The notes: generated from the sequence alone by a model not told the origin. 64,000 nucleotides of DNA from Cololabis saira (GCF_033807715.1 NC_084599.1:10955625-11019624); one strand, 5' to 3'; counted from the stretch's first letter, positions 12,168-25,010 are shown. Numbers and translations: made by a program.

Positions 12168-12631
12168 AGGTTGCAGTAACGTTAAACTCAGTGCACCGGC
12201 ATAACAAGTTGACTGACTGTTGATAAACGTAGAGCTGTCTGGGAGCAGTTGAAATCCCAGACACTTTGTCATCCTCTGTACTGGATGATACGGCAGGGAG
12301 CGGGACGGATTCTGAGATTTTGAGAGGCTGCTCTCGCTCGGTAACGCTGCATGCTCAGAGGAAGATGGACGAAGTTTGGTCTTCTTGGATTCAAACACGG
12401 ACCAACTTTCCGCCCGTAAATGTATCAAACGTTTCATTAAATTGGTTGTGTTTCCAGCCTTGGCAATTATGATCTTTGTGCAAATATTGCATTGCCACTA
12501 GGGTCATCAATAGGCAGCATGTTTAATGGCCTCGCCGACAATGCAACTTACACGTGAACCCTGTCTGTGGGCATAAACACAACCAACGCACGTGTAACAT
12601 TACAGCCAATCACAGGCAGCACTTTGCGCAT

Positions 12632-12658
12632 CCTAGGTACCGAAAATAGGTACCTAGG
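12632..12658. repeat. Perfect 10-bp inverted repeat (CCTAGGTACC...GGTACCTAGG)
   Basis: Two 10-base arms separated by gaaaata; each arm also contains CCTAGG and GGTACC palindromes. No known element could be assigned. Confidence 0.85.
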
Positions 12659-14966
12659 TACATAGTGGTGCAAATACAACGCGTCATCATGTTTTACAGC
12701 AAAACGAACCCCTTTGCAGCTGTGGAGAGATCCAATTCGATTTAAATACAGGCATAGCACACACGACCTGTCTAGGGCAGTGGGTTTTGCTCTCGACATC
12801 ACAGATAATGGTGGCGTGAGAAAAGGGATGAGTAAAGACAACTGGAAAGAGAGGTACATCACCAGGATCCTCTATCACCTCTTCCCAGCTGGACTATCGT
12901 GGCGTGAAGTGGGTGTGAATACCGGATTGTTGGTGCAACCTGTACCTGACACCCAGCATGTGGGTTTTAGTTGTTATGGCTTCTGCCATGCTGCCATGCA
13001 GTTTGTACGAATGCATAAAACTCTCTTAAAAGAAACATCACATTTGCATGATTTCAAACTGGATTTTTAGCTACTTAATGGCTGAATGGCTTGAATGTGC
13101 GTAGAAGTGTGTTTCGTTTTGTAAATCATGGTTGTTGAGGTCTAACAGGTTTTAAAGAAGCCTTATGTTTATCATGGACTGTGTGTCAAAGCCTCTGTTA
13201 TTGCTGCTGAACATTACTGTGAGGCCGTATCAACAGGCAAAGCTACAAAAACTTGTTCTTGCTTTTAGAGGGCTGGCATGCATCTGTCTCTCACCACAAC
13301 TCTCTTCTGTTTCACCTCCACTTCAACTCTCTGGCCCAGAGGTGAAAGTCATGGTCTGCAAACCTCCGCTCTATCGTCAAGATTTAAAGACTTAAAGTAG
13401 TTTAACCTGAAGCTCATTTTAATAGAACGCGCCCCTGTTGTGGCTTCTGGTCTTTCAGCCTCTTCAAACAAATCTGTCAGATCCTCAAAATGCTAGATAA
13501 ATAGAGGGTTGTGTTTTCTCTCTGCTTTGGAGAACAAGGTCAGTGGGATTTTGAGCCTGACAGAGGACAGTTCTCACCCCATGTCTGAACTGGAACTAAT
13601 TGGGATACGTAAATGTTGGATTTCCACTTTAAGCTGGTCAGACTAACAGATGGAAAACTTGAAAGCAAAAAGAGAGGGTAATGGGCAGGACAGAAAAAAG
13701 AGACAAAGAATCCAGCAGGCAACGAGACAGGGAGGTTGAATCCTCGGCAAGGCAGCACAAGAGGCAAAGAGAGGGGATAAGAGGTTTGACAGGGCCTGCT
13801 TTGTTTGTCATTCATGCTATCCTGCTCATCTCCAAAGCCCCCCCGGCTGGCCGTGTGTAATAAACCCGGACATGCAGCTTCATTCATTCATCCTCTCTGG
13901 CTCCTGTGTGTGCTGTGATCGTGCAGCCTGTTGACACGCTTCATAATGGTTTTTAAAGAGCCTGGCTTCTTTCAACCTGACAAGTCACTATTGGACAGCT
14001 ACCAGTTATACTGACAGAGTGGCATGCGCAAACATACAGTTGCAGTGTGAGTTTGCTCTCGCCTCTGCAGGAACCAACAGCGGTGCTTAGGGAGAGCGGC
14101 CCAGGCAGCGCTTGTGTGGGAAAGCTGGAAGCAAGAGAGGGAAACTAGGTGTGTGTTCTGGCTGCATCGATTATTTCCGTGGTGTGGGAGATGACATTGC
14201 GTGTTTGCCCTGGGTGCAGTCGGAGAATAGGCTTGACGATTATCTCGGCTGGGGAGGGCGGAGCTCCGGTGTAGGATGACCTAGCTGAGGGGCGTCTGTC
14301 TGGGCCCCGCAGCACGTGGACGCAGACGCTCTCTGGGGTGGGTGGGGTCAGCGGGACGAGGAGGGTGGGGGTGGTGAAGCCCCCTGTCCACTCCTATGCC
14401 ACCCAGCTACCCCCCCACCCCCCTCCAACCTTCAGCCTCCACCCCCAAAACAAAAGCTCCAGATGGCATAAAAGCCACCAACCTCCCTCATCCCTCACCC
14501 ACAGCTCCCCCTCCCTCAACCTTTGTCTGAAGGCCCGTCCCTTTGTTTGCGGAAGAGAGACCCCCAAATGGATTAACTCTTTGCATTCCAGCCTCTTTTG
14601 TGTTAAACAGCCAAATCTAAGACCCCGACCCTACCATCACCCCAGCCCCACCCCCGCCGTCTCCTCCTCACTACCTCACTGGGGTTTGGCCTCTGTGGCT
14701 GTTTCCTGTAGGACAGCATAGGTGGGTGGGGGGGACTTTAGAATAAGACTGCTAGAGGGGGAAGGGGAGGGACGGCTGGTGGCGGGGGTCACTCGTCCAC
14801 ATCTGTTGTTATGCGTGGAGGGATAAAGAAAAGGCTCTGTGAGGGCTGCAGGTGTTGATTGTGTCATATTGGCCACTGGAAGTTGTCTCCTTCTTATCCC
14901 CTAATCGATTGCTTTAACCAGTTTTCACTGGATGACTGCTGAATCCTCAGCACCTCCACACGCACT

Positions 14967-15034
14967 TACACACACACACGCACGCACACACACACGCATG
15001 CACGCACGCACACGCGCATGCACGCACGCAACAA
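14967..15034 (+). repeat. (CA)n/(CACG)n microsatellite
   Basis: Mixed cacaca and gcacgcacgc units followed by aacaacaacaac. Confidence 0.9.
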
Positions 15035-15615
15035 CACAACAACAACAGCATGTAGAGGGATCATCTGTGTGTTAGCCTCCAGCTGAAATTCTTGCTTGTC
15101 AAGACTGGAGAGTGCAGAGAGTAGATGTCCTCTTCTTTCACACGTCTGCACTGTTTTTAATAAACACAAGTATTAAACTCCATCTTCACCTCTTTGCCAA
15201 TTAGCAGAGTTTGAATTAACATCTGCCTCATGGTTGTAAATCCATGTTAGAGATGGATCAGCACTGACAGTAATCTAAAGAAAATCCAATACAGCACAGA
15301 AACATTGTTGTTCTGGCCGCAGTATCCACCTGGAACGCTGCTTAGATTCTAGTCTGCAGGAAAATATGTGGTTATGTATTGGGAAACCAAAATTGCATTG
15401 CACGTGCGCATACCTCAGCCCGGTGGGTCTGGCACCAGGTGACATTGTGAAAGATCAGGAGAAACTTTCAGGTTGTGTAAGCTGTGCATCTAATGCCAAA
15501 CCATGCTGTTTCCCCAAGCTTTCCTAACCAGACAAGTTTAGGAAAATGAGAGGGAAAAAGAAAGAAGAAAACCCTGCAATGACAGGACTTAGTACAAATG
15601 TCAAACGCTGATGTC

Positions 15616-15745
15616 ATTTCAATTCAATCTTCAATTCAGTTTTATTTATATAGCGTCTATTACAACAGAAGTTGTCTCTAGGTGCTTTCCAGAGACCCAG
15701 AACATGACCAAGTTAAGACAAGGAGAACAGGAGTCAAACGTGCTC
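15616..15745 (-). repeat. LINE/SINE 3'-tail fragment, reverse
   Basis: On the reverse strand the sequence runs to gacgctatataaataaaact and then gaattgaagattgaattg, the same kind of tail as at 12103-12167. It lies immediately left of the transposon at 15770. Confidence 0.5.
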
Positions 15746-15769
15746 ATCTCAGGTGACGCCAGATGTGTT

Positions 15770-16454
15770 AGGCCCCGTTTACACGGAGCAAAAACGGAGG
15801 CGTTTTCATGCGTTTTGGCCGTTCGTTTACACGAAAACGGAGCTCAAAGTCACCAAAAACGATAATTTCTGAAAACTCCGGCCAAAGTGGAGATTTTTTA
15901 AAAACTCAGTTTTCACGTTTGCGTCTAAACAGAGAAAACGGAGGAAAACGGAGATTTACGTCACATTATGCGACAGAAACGTCACCAGCAGCGTCATGAG
16001 TGCGACCTGTTTTTACAATTAGTTTGGCCACCGTCAATATTTTCTTGTATTTTACCTGTTTTATATTCTAAAGTCACACTTAAAAGTAACTCCACTTCTC
16101 TGTCACTCCAAACGAAAGACTCTCGTTCCGTCTTGGAAGTAAAGCCTGATTTATGGTCCAGCGTTAAATCGACGCAGAGCCTACGGCGTAGGGTACGCGG
16201 CGATGCGCGCCGTACGGTGTGCGTCGCCGCGTACCCTACGCCGTAGGCTCTGCGTTGGTGTAATGCGGAACCACAAATCAGCCTTAACTGGAAGTTACAC
16301 GTGTCATTTGTTGATGTTTTATCCAGGATTCTGATTGGCTGGCATGACGTTAACAGCGTTTTCATGCGGGTCCGTGTAAACAAGGATATTTTTGAAAACG
16401 TAGAGGGGAAAATATCCGTTTTTGTAAATACCCGGCTACGTGTAAACATGGCCT
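15770..16454 (+). mobile_element. GGCCCCGTTTACAC-type non-autonomous DNA transposon, copy 1
   Basis: A 685-bp element, left end AGGCCCCGTTTACACGGAGC, right end GTGTAAACATGGCCT. The left third repeats gtttacacgaaaacgg / aaaacggag motifs. The centre (about 16142-16290) is a nested palindromic MITE. A target duplication could not be read confidently, so the superfamily is left open. The 182-aa open frame across it has no transposase features. Confidence 0.85.
16142..16290. mobile_element. Nested palindromic MITE (CTGATTTATGGT.C ends), copy 1
   Basis: About 145 bp bounded by aagcctgatttatggtcc and tgcggaaccacaaatcagcc (inverted). The core is a perfect 32-base inverted repeat, 16172-16203 against 16224-16255, with a 20-base loop. 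Its ends resemble those of the separate element at 33557-34026. Confidence 0.8.
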
Positions 16455-17298
16455 TGGTTATCTGTCGCCTCATATAACCCCTCAGAGGCGCTTTTAAGTT
16501 AATGAAACTGATGGAAATGTGACTTAAAAAGCAAGTTTCCAAAATCTAATACTTAGATTGATGAAAGATAGATGAAAAATGGCTTTAAGGTTTTTGCAAC
16601 AGCCACTTATAAGGTTGCTGACAACGAACTTTAGCTAACTTTAACTTAACATTACAATGTTACAGTTGACAGCTTGCTTCGGCTAACTTTAACTTGTTTA
16701 GATTACGAGTTCACTGGTGGTTGTTAACTCTTTCAGGAGCAACATCTGCCTGAATCAAGTAACATCCAACATGATTATCAACGGTGGTGTAGAGGTTCCT
16801 GGAAATGTGGGTATACGCTTTATTCATTGCCTTTTTTTATATAGCCCACACAGAAAAGGATAAGTGCCTGTTTTATAAACAATGACATGTAAGACTACTC
16901 TTTTTAGTTTACCAAAAATGGGCCAGTGGTATTTGCACATTGTCACATAATTTCTGCTGCTTGACCTCAGGGAATAAGGATTATGAAATTATGAAATTAC
17001 TGACCCAATCCTGCCCCACAGACTGGTGAGAGACAACTACATCATTATGCATTTTGAGTGAACTATTCATTATTCCTTACTCCATCCAGACATGGAAATT
17101 GGGCAACTATTCTGTAGTAGTCTGTATAGGCTAGTAGTTTCTTTTGTGAATTGTATGTTGGAACAGCTGGTTTGCAGCAGAGTACACCAGAGTCTGCCAC
17201 TTTTATAACTCCTACACCAGGAGCAGTTTGCAGATATTACTGGTCCTATAAAGGGTGGCCTATTGCAAGACTATGAAACACATTCAATGTAAAGCAAC

Positions 17299-17808
17299 TA
17301 GTGATGCACCGAAATGAAAATTTGTGGCCGAAACCGAAACCGAAACCGAAAATAATAATAAACACTTGGCCGAATACCGAACAATACCGAACATGGTTCT
17401 TCAGCAGTTTTTCATTTATTTTGCCAATTTTTTCACCATTGCATAAATCAAATACATTTGATTTAGGCATGCTTTTCAAAGAAAAAAATCTTTTACAAAA
17501 TTACAAGGTAGAAAATATTTATTGAACATAAAAAAATGAAAACATTTTAATTTCCCAGCATTATGTTGTTTTGGTTCCACCTCCTGGTGAATGTTAGGTA
17601 AAATTCTTATGTGGTTACTTTTTGGTTGGCCAACGATTTATGTAGTGCGCAACGTTACGGGACGGAGCGGCCAGTCTATTTCCTTATTTTACAACGCCGT
17701 TATTAATTGTTCGTTTTTTTCCCCCACTTATTCCACCGAACACCGAAAGTGTTTTTTTGCCATTTTCGGCCGAACAATTTCGGTTACCGAACAATCGGTG
17801 CATCACTA
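17299..17808 (+). mobile_element. hAT-like MITE, family H7 (TAGTGATGCACCGA)
   Basis: A 510-bp element with perfect inverted ends TAGTGATGCACCGA / TCGGTGCATCACTA and exact 8-bp duplication AAAGCAAC (17291-17298, 17809-17816). The subterminal region repeats ccgaaaccgaaaccg on the left and ccgaacaatttcggttaccg on the right. Non-autonomous. Confidence 0.94.
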
Positions 17809-18131
17809 AAAGCAACCATGGTCTTTCGGTCAGAAAAAAACAATTGGATAAACTCAAAAGTGCATAGACTGAAACAATATTTGTTTTCCCAGGCTATACT
17901 GCCTCAGATTGGGTCATCAGTCGCCATGACTAAACTTAACCAATTTAACCAATGAAGGAAACAAGTACTAGCCAATTAGAGGCAGCGTAGGGTGGGTCAT
18001 GCCCTCACCATCCTATAATAGAAAATTGGGCAATTTAGCCTGCACTAACCACTGAATGATACGCATCAGAAGGGATTGAAGGGTGAGATACCCAATACTG
18101 ACTGAAAAATAATGGCGTATACTCCATATAT

Positions 18132-18653
18132 TAGGAATGGGTGATATTTTACTGTTCACGATAAACCGTCAAAAAAATTCCCCATGGTAAGAATTTGTCA
18201 TCTCGCGGTAAAAACGATAAATTCCCGTTGATGACGTTTTTGTGTAAAGCTGATTTATGGAAGGAAGAGATAGAGGAAGGAAGGAAGGAAGGAAGGAAGG
18301 AAGGAAGGAAGGAAGGAAGGAAGGAAGGAAGGAAGGAAGGAAGGAAGGAAGGAAGGAAGGAAGGAAGGAAGGAAGCAAGCAGGAAGGAAGGAAAGAAGGA
18401 AAAAAGATTGAGGAAGGAAGGAAGGAAGGAAGGAAGCAAGCAGGAAGGAAGAAAGAAAGAAAGAAAGAAAGAAGTATAAATTCCCGTTGATGACGTTTTT
18501 GTGTAACAAACATGGCGGATCTGAGAGCGAGATAGATTTATAGTTACAGAGGTGGAGTTAAATTGGTATTTTTTTATCGTCATTTTTATCGTTATCGGGA
18601 TAAATGCCAGAAATTATCGTGATCATTTTTTTAGTCCATACCGCCCATCCCTA
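18132..18653 (+). mobile_element. hAT-like MITE, family H2 (TAGGGATGGGCGGTAT), copy 1, with embedded (GGAA)n
   Basis: A 522-bp element starting TAGGAATGGGTGATATTTTAC and ending CCATACCGCCCATCCCTA. Exact 8-bp duplication CCATATAT (18124-18131, 18654-18661). The centre is a (GGAA)n tract with GCAA and GAAA interruptions (about 18273-18474). Right of the array lies the family-specific block caaacatggcggatctgaga. Confidence 0.94.
18273..18474 (+). repeat. (GGAA)n / (GAAA)n microsatellite inside H2 copy 1
   Basis: About 200 bp of aagg units with gcaagcagg and gaaagaagg interruptions, ending in gaaagaaagaaag. Open frames across it (Lys-Glu-Gly-Arg or Leu-Pro-Ser-Phe) are microsatellite artefacts. 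Confidence 0.95.
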
Positions 18654-19070
18654 CCATATATCAGCATATACCCTGGACTACACCACTGATTATAAACCTG
18701 CTAGCAGCTAGCTAGGGAGAAGTTTAATATTAACTGGCTAAAAAGATGTTGTTTACCTTTCTGGGTGTTTATCTTTAATCTTCTCTGGACATTTATGTTT
18801 TAATGTTAATTTAACTGTAATTTCCCCACGAGAATGTATAATTGTGTTCATTGTAAAGAAACTGGTTGACTTGGTGGTTCTGTGTCTTGGTATGAACTCT
18901 GGTTTGTTGTGCTGAATTTCTGACACTAAGAACTCATAGCATCAATTCTCCTGTCTCAATTCTGTCTGACACCTGTTGTGTGTCTTCACTCATTTTGACC
19001 AAATGTGCGATTACTGCACAACAATTTCTGATGAGAAAGATCTCTGCTTCTAATTACAAATTCTACCTTA

Positions 19071-19705
19071 AGTGGAGCCAGTTGCAGTAACCGAAGGTTG
19101 GACCGTCAAGGTCCTCGCCTTTGGCTGCTGCCTGTATCACACCCCAGTGGCACTTGGGCCTCTGTGGTAAGATCTATTGCAGGGACGCTGGATAGCAGAG
19201 TCCAGGAGATAGTTGGACCTCAGATTCAGGAAGAACCATGCAGGTTCTGCCCTGGCAATGGAATCTGAACTAGCTCTTCGCTCAAGTCTTAGAGGGGGCA
19301 TGAAGTTTTCAAAAACTGAACCACTTGTGCTTTAAGGACTTTTAAGGCTTTCAGCCATGAGTAACATTCTGTATGGAGATGGTGCAAGAGGTTAGTCCAC
19401 AAGTTAGTTTCCTTCTGGGGCCAGTTGGATTCTGTGAGGGCTGCCCGTTTTCACTGATAGTTTTCATATTATTTCTCAAAAGAACTTCTCTCCACGGGGT
19501 GGAAGAGGTTTGGTTTGGTGAGCCAGCTCATCTTTATGTGCCACCAGGAGGAGGCGTTAATGGAGATCCAGGGTCCACTGGTGTTGGTGCTGGTCAGGTT
19601 GTCCCGTAGCAGGAGGTAGCTGGGGAGGTGGAGGTCTTGACCTCTTTGCAAAGGCTGCTGCCCCTTCAACTTGAACCCAAATAAGTAGATATTTATGGAT
19701 TGATG
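19071..19705 (+). pseudogene. Rex3/RTE-like LINE fragment (decayed reverse transcriptase and 3' end)
   Basis: Consecutive blocks match a Rex3-type non-LTR retrotransposon: tgtatcacaccccagtggca, then ctattgcagggacgctggat, then cctcagattcaggaagaacc (Pro-Gln-Ile-Gln-Glu-Glu), then ctgtgagggctgcccgtttt (the conserved Gly-Cys-Pro-Leu-Ser of the RT). The 3' end reads aaggctgctgccccttcaac, aataagtagatatttatgga and a short GATG-like tail. The frame is broken by shifts and the RT core is partly deleted, so this is a 5'-truncated dead copy. Family identification is from memory of Rex3 sequence features. Confidence 0.75.
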
Positions 19706-22700
19706 GACTCGTATGTATCGGTGCAGAAATTAGAAACAATTGTCGTCACATGTACAGTACCTGCATTTGGTAAAAGTGAGTCAAAGTAACTTCAGCCTCC
19801 AGTCCTGGAAATTTCTTGCAACAAGTGCATGTCGCTTTATGGCCCTATTTCAGAAATACACAATGAAACTAACTCACACAACTACTGTGGACATCAGGGC
19901 CGAGGAGACTAAGAAACTCAACAAAGTAATGAGAAAAGAGGAGACGAGAGAGTGACCAAGCAATCTTAACATCCATGTAGAGGCAACCTGAGCTAAAAAT
20001 AGCAAGAGTGTGTTTTATTTCTTATTGAGTCTCAATAATTGGCTGATTAGTTCGGTTCACTGAACTTGCAGATATCAGATCAGGGTCAACAGGTGGCCAG
20101 TGAAGTTCTTTATATGTGGTTATATTATTTCCAAAAAGTTAATGAAATCAGAAACATGGCCAATATTGCCCGAACACAAAGTAGATAGTTTCATATTGTC
20201 ACTATAGCAGTTCAACTAAATAACCAGCAAACTTTAGGCTTTTTCCCAGGAACAGAAAATCACACAATTAACAGTTGTATACTTACATTTTGTGTGATTG
20301 TTATGTGATTGCATAAATATAGTCTCAATCGGGATGCATCTTGGAGTTTAAGGTAGCTTAATGGTTTTATGACACTTGTTAATACTGATTTTGTTTGAAA
20401 CGTTTAAGTCTGGATGAGAAGAAATGGATTTTGGTTCATTTTAATGGAAGCTGCAAGTCCCTCCTGATTCATTACATCCTATTTTGTAATCTTTAAAAAA
20501 AAAAAAAAAGAAATAACATCAGGGTTGATCCAACATAGATAATGGATTAGATTTATTGCTTACATTGTTATTAATACAGTTAAATCCAGCATCTTATGGT
20601 GTTAGAAACTTTAAACGTTTGTAGGAATTAAGCTGTGTTGCCTCAATTTCCGTTACCAGTCGATTGATCACATGTTCTGTCATTTTAGGAATCATTTTAT
20701 GAACAGAAATTATTTGTGGGGCCGCTTAAAAAACACTGGTTTGAAGTGAGACCTTTTTAGTTTGAATCCTAATGACCAAAGCTCCAGCTCTACCTCTTGT
20801 GGATCTATATGTGAGTAAACTTTGCCAAAGTACTTTCCTGTATGATCTTTGGTTGTCTGAAATTTCAGCAGACCACGAATCAAAGAGCTTTTATTTTTCG
20901 TTCTTCAAAACTGTCAATCTTTCCAAAAGGCCAAATGCTTTCTGTTTTTTAGACACTGTCGTATGGCAGTCTTCCAGATTTTCATGTCTCTGTATTGCTG
21001 TTGCTTCCTGCTCTTGTTGAACATGTTGAAACCACCAGAAAAGTTTCTGCTACTTTAGTCAAAGTAAGAAAGTCAACAGAGAAGGCTGGACTTTACCACC
21101 TCCTGTCTTTGGCTGCAACATTTTATCCATTTAATATGAGCCTATTCTGATTATTGGAGCATGGCTCTGTATTTTGTTTTATCTTCAATTTTTTTAGACC
21201 CTCTTGTTCATTCTCTTGCATGCTGCCTCCCTCCTTATCTCCGTCTGTCTCCACCTTTGTCTTAACTTCTACATCTCTCTGCTGACTGACCATCAGGATT
21301 ACCATGCATGTTCGTCTGTATTTACTTTTCTCATTCTAATAAAACCCCCCAGTGTAACCACTGGCTTCACCAGTACACAGTTGATTGCTGAAATTGATTA
21401 CAATGATATTAAAACTGTACAATTTTCTTCTGAACGACTGGACTGTAGCCACTTCTTCTCTGGATACAAAGTGGATGTTTGTGGATGTGGTCACTGACCA
21501 TGCTAGGTCATATTTTGCATCCTTGAATACAAAATAAATACAAAAAGAAAAATGTTTTCCATGACATTAATTTAAAATGTAAATTTCTCCCGTGACCCTT
21601 CCTAGCGAGCACAGTTAAACTTTACACACACAGCGCACAACCGTGCGGCTGCAACAGCAGTCACTCCTCATAAGATCGTATAAAGGCGTCCCGCGGAGAG
21701 ATGATTAGATTGAAATGATTAGATAATTGGATAAAAATTTTGCTTTTATAAGAGTGTGCAGAGTGCAGGATTTCTTGTTGATTGCTGGTGCTAATTAACT
21801 GTGAATGTTGACTTCCAGATAATTTCTGGGAAGATTAGCGTCTCTGAAAAGGATGTGACAACAACCATTACATGGGTTTTCTCTCTAAAGATTGCTGCCA
21901 TTGTCAAATCAGATTTAACCATGGTCCCAGCTCAACTTTACCTTCATTCACTCATGCAAAACAGTAAATTGTTATCTAATTACTCATTATCTAGCTGTTA
22001 TCCATTGCCATATTGCTTTCCGCTTTACCTCCCTTCCAGTTTTTTTTACTTCTCATCCCAACATCTGCCTCCTACACACGGCTACCCACCCCACAACCCC
22101 CCCAACATTTAATTTCAGAATAATAAAAGTCTGGATTTCTGCATTTAGACTCGTCCGGCAGTGATGCTGCCTTAAGATTATGCATATAGACAATGACATT
22201 TCTTTGCATGGCTCAGACACACGCGGGTCAGCTGTTCAAATCGCAATATGTTTCTGACTCTGCAGGCCAGGAAATGTTAGATCACCTTACCCCCCGCCCG
22301 TGCGCCCGCACCTGGTCGTGTCTTTTCTGTAACGCACGGGAACCCGCGTCGCATTTCATTTCCCTGAGAGCTGATTGGATTTGCGATGGTCGCGCCTTCT
22401 CACCACGGCCCGTCTCTGACGGAGCAGCAATCTCTTTAACACCGACCGATAGATATGATAATGTACACTGGCTTTATTGTCAAGTGACAGAAGGGCAGCA
22501 CAACACACACCATGTGTTCACCGCCAGCTTTTGCACAGTTCCCTCCCAGTTTCTCAGCAGCCTCCTTGTGTAGAAAGGACCCCGGTGTTTGCCGAGCCCC
22601 TCAGGGCACCAACTCCGTCTTTTAATCTTTAAATACTTTAATAACACATTTCTATTTTAGCTCATATTCTTTAAGAAGTTGCTACAATGTGCCGCAGGGT

Positions 22701-23796
22701 TGAAATGTAATGTTTATTGTTCTTTTTATTTTTAGGACACCTTTTTGTGGCGCCTTTTTTTCCTTGATGCCCTCAAATAACAAAAACAGACATTAAAGGA
22801 ATGTGTAGATAAGTGCTTGCTTAGCAGTGTTTCACAGTGATTATAAAATAGATGATAAACAAAGGCATTTGTGAAATGAGAAATGACTTCAGAGCAACTC
22901 TCTGACAGTTCTGGGTGATCCATTAGTAATTTCTTTGTTGTAGCGAGTGTCATCGCTGTTCCCAACATCAGCACAATTAATGCATGCAACAGTTTATCCG
23001 CTTCTCTAAATGACAGCAAGAATTTCCTCTCAAGAGTTCCTTCAGGACACTGTCCATGTAATCAATATCGAGGGGAAGGACGACTGCTTTATGTAGGCTG
23101 GCTTGGCAAGTACTTAATTTCAGTGCAGTAATTAAGGGCTCATTTGGAGTGGGACCTGGTGGCCCCTGCTGCCCTGGAGGAGTGGGACTGCTCCGGTTAA
23201 ATTATATGAGTACGGCTGATTGAGCAGTATGTACGATAATCAGAGCTGAAGGGTTGGTAACCTGCAGGTCAGCAGGACGGGCGGAGAGGAGCACGTGGAG
23301 GTCTTCCACTGGGGGCTCGCTGGACGTTTGTGTGTTTTCCTAAAGGAAAACTGTGCCGTGGTATCCTGCTGTTTCTACTAACATTTAAACTTTCCATGTG
23401 TGTTCACTGAAATGTGCACCTGGCTTTCAGTTCTTTGCAAACTGTTAAGACAAGCAAACTAAAAATGAGTGGATGACGTCAGGATAGCACTTCATGGAAG
23501 ATCTGCTTGTCAGAGAAATTCTACAGATTACATCATTAGATACATTCAAGCATTGTCCAAACTTTCCTGCTCCATAAGAAGTAAAAAAAAAAAAAAGAAA
23601 AAGCTAAACAGTTGTGACTTAATCAAGATGCTGCTTGTTTAGGTGACGCATCATCCTGAAAGAAATGTTGGAGTCAGCACTCGTGCCCGGAGCTTTTGAA
23701 ATGAAACATTTTGTGAGTTTTGAGCTTCAGTCAGATGTGATGCAGTTTGTTTATGAGTCTAATCAAAGAAATAGAACATGTGGACAGGTATCCCAC

Positions 23797-24444
23797 TAGG
23801 CCTGTGTTGAAAAAAATCGTTTTTCTGATTCTAAATCGATTCTCATATTAATTCCTAAAAATCAATTTGTATGTCTAAAGATTGATTCTTTTTTCTTTTT
23901 TTTGATAATTTTTTTTTTTTTTTCATCATTACATTTTTGCCTGGTGAACCTTAATCCCAGTAGTCCCAGTAGTTTTGAAAACTCCTGAACTAAATGAACT
24001 TTTCTTTAGAGAAAATGCTGGACATTTCAGCTTAAATTTCTAAATGTTATATTAGTTCAATGAAGTTCATATTATCTATATTTACTATAGCTTGTTTGGT
24101 TTCTCTGTTATCGGACACGGTTTGTCATGAAATACCTGAAAAATGCCGGGTGCTTCAAGTCCAGCTGTGTGTCTGGTGACAGAATAATTAGTTTACTGCT
24201 TGAGCTGTTGCAATTTCTTTCTTTTTTTGCACTTTAAATGGATATTGAAATGCCTATTTGAGTTATTTATTTCTTAGTTATTTCACAATAATTATTTTGA
24301 AATTATTATTTCAATAGTTATTTTACAGTCATATAATCCAGGCAACACTAACCCAAATCAATATCGAATCGGATCGAATCAAATGGTGATAATCGATTCT
24401 GAATCTTAATTGATTCTTGACATTTGAATCGATCCCCAGCCCTA
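23797..24444 (+). mobile_element. hAT-like MITE, family H4 (TAGGCCTGTGTTGAAAAAAATC), copy 1
   Basis: A 648-bp element, left end TAGGCCTGTGTTGAAAAAA, right end GAATCGATCCCCAGCCCTA. The interior shows repeated gaatcgatt/aatcgaatc motifs. Flanks tatcccac/atcctcac suggest a decayed duplication. It matches 60270-61037 in the reverse direction near the ends. Confidence 0.82.
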
Positions 24445-25010
24445 ATCCTCACATGCTTTGATGTTACTGTTCACATTCATCGATTGATAAATTCGTGTCA
24501 CTTATTTTATAGCAAAATGGTAGAACAATGGGATAGTCACCCAAAATAAGTTTTTGGACCCTCCAAAGCCTTCGTTATTCCAAAATCACTTTGTAAAAGT
24601 TCTTCATGTTTCTTCATTGACTCATAAACTTTCTGTAGTAGCGTCAGAGGCATTCGGGATCCCGGCTGCGTCAGGGTCGGACTCAGCGGTTCTTAAATGC
24701 TGTTATCAGTAGAGCTTATGAAGACTATTCACATTGGTTTATATTTGCAAACTCGAGTTTACTTTTCCATCGTTAATTTCCAAAATTAAGTTAGAAACAT
24801 TTACCAAATCGCTTGTCTTGTACTCCTTGCGACATTCAAATGATGAGTAGGTTTGTTATATTTCTGCTTTGTTCATTGTTCATTTAATTTTTGGACTAAC
24901 TCTATCTACGGTACAAGAACAACATAGACATCAAACACATGACACTGTGTGTCTCTGGACGACTGCGTGAACTGTCTAATCGGTGTTTCTGTCTTGTCTT
25001 GTGTGCACAG

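Larger units (their letters stand above)
11492..25010 (+). other. SSBP gene intron 3
   Basis: A 13,519-bp intron between exons 3 and 4. It holds LINE 3'-tail fragments (12103-12167; 15616-15745), a GGCCCCGTTTACAC-ended transposon (15770-16454), hAT-like elements (17299-17808, 18132-18653, 23797-24444) and a Rex3-like LINE fragment (19071-19705). The stretches 12900-14950, 16455-17298 and 19706-23796 carry no recognisable gene; 22730-23260 is non-repetitive and evenly composed, a possible conserved non-coding region. Confidence 0.9.

Noticed and set aside
14338..14721. 127-codon + frame in a C-rich region
   Set aside because: Low-complexity Pro/Ser content produced by C-runs; no domain and no promoter or splice support.
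15994..16542. 182-codon reverse-strand frame
   Set aside because: It lies mostly across the palindrome and right half of a non-autonomous transposon, with no transposase motif; GC-rich palindrome keeps it open.
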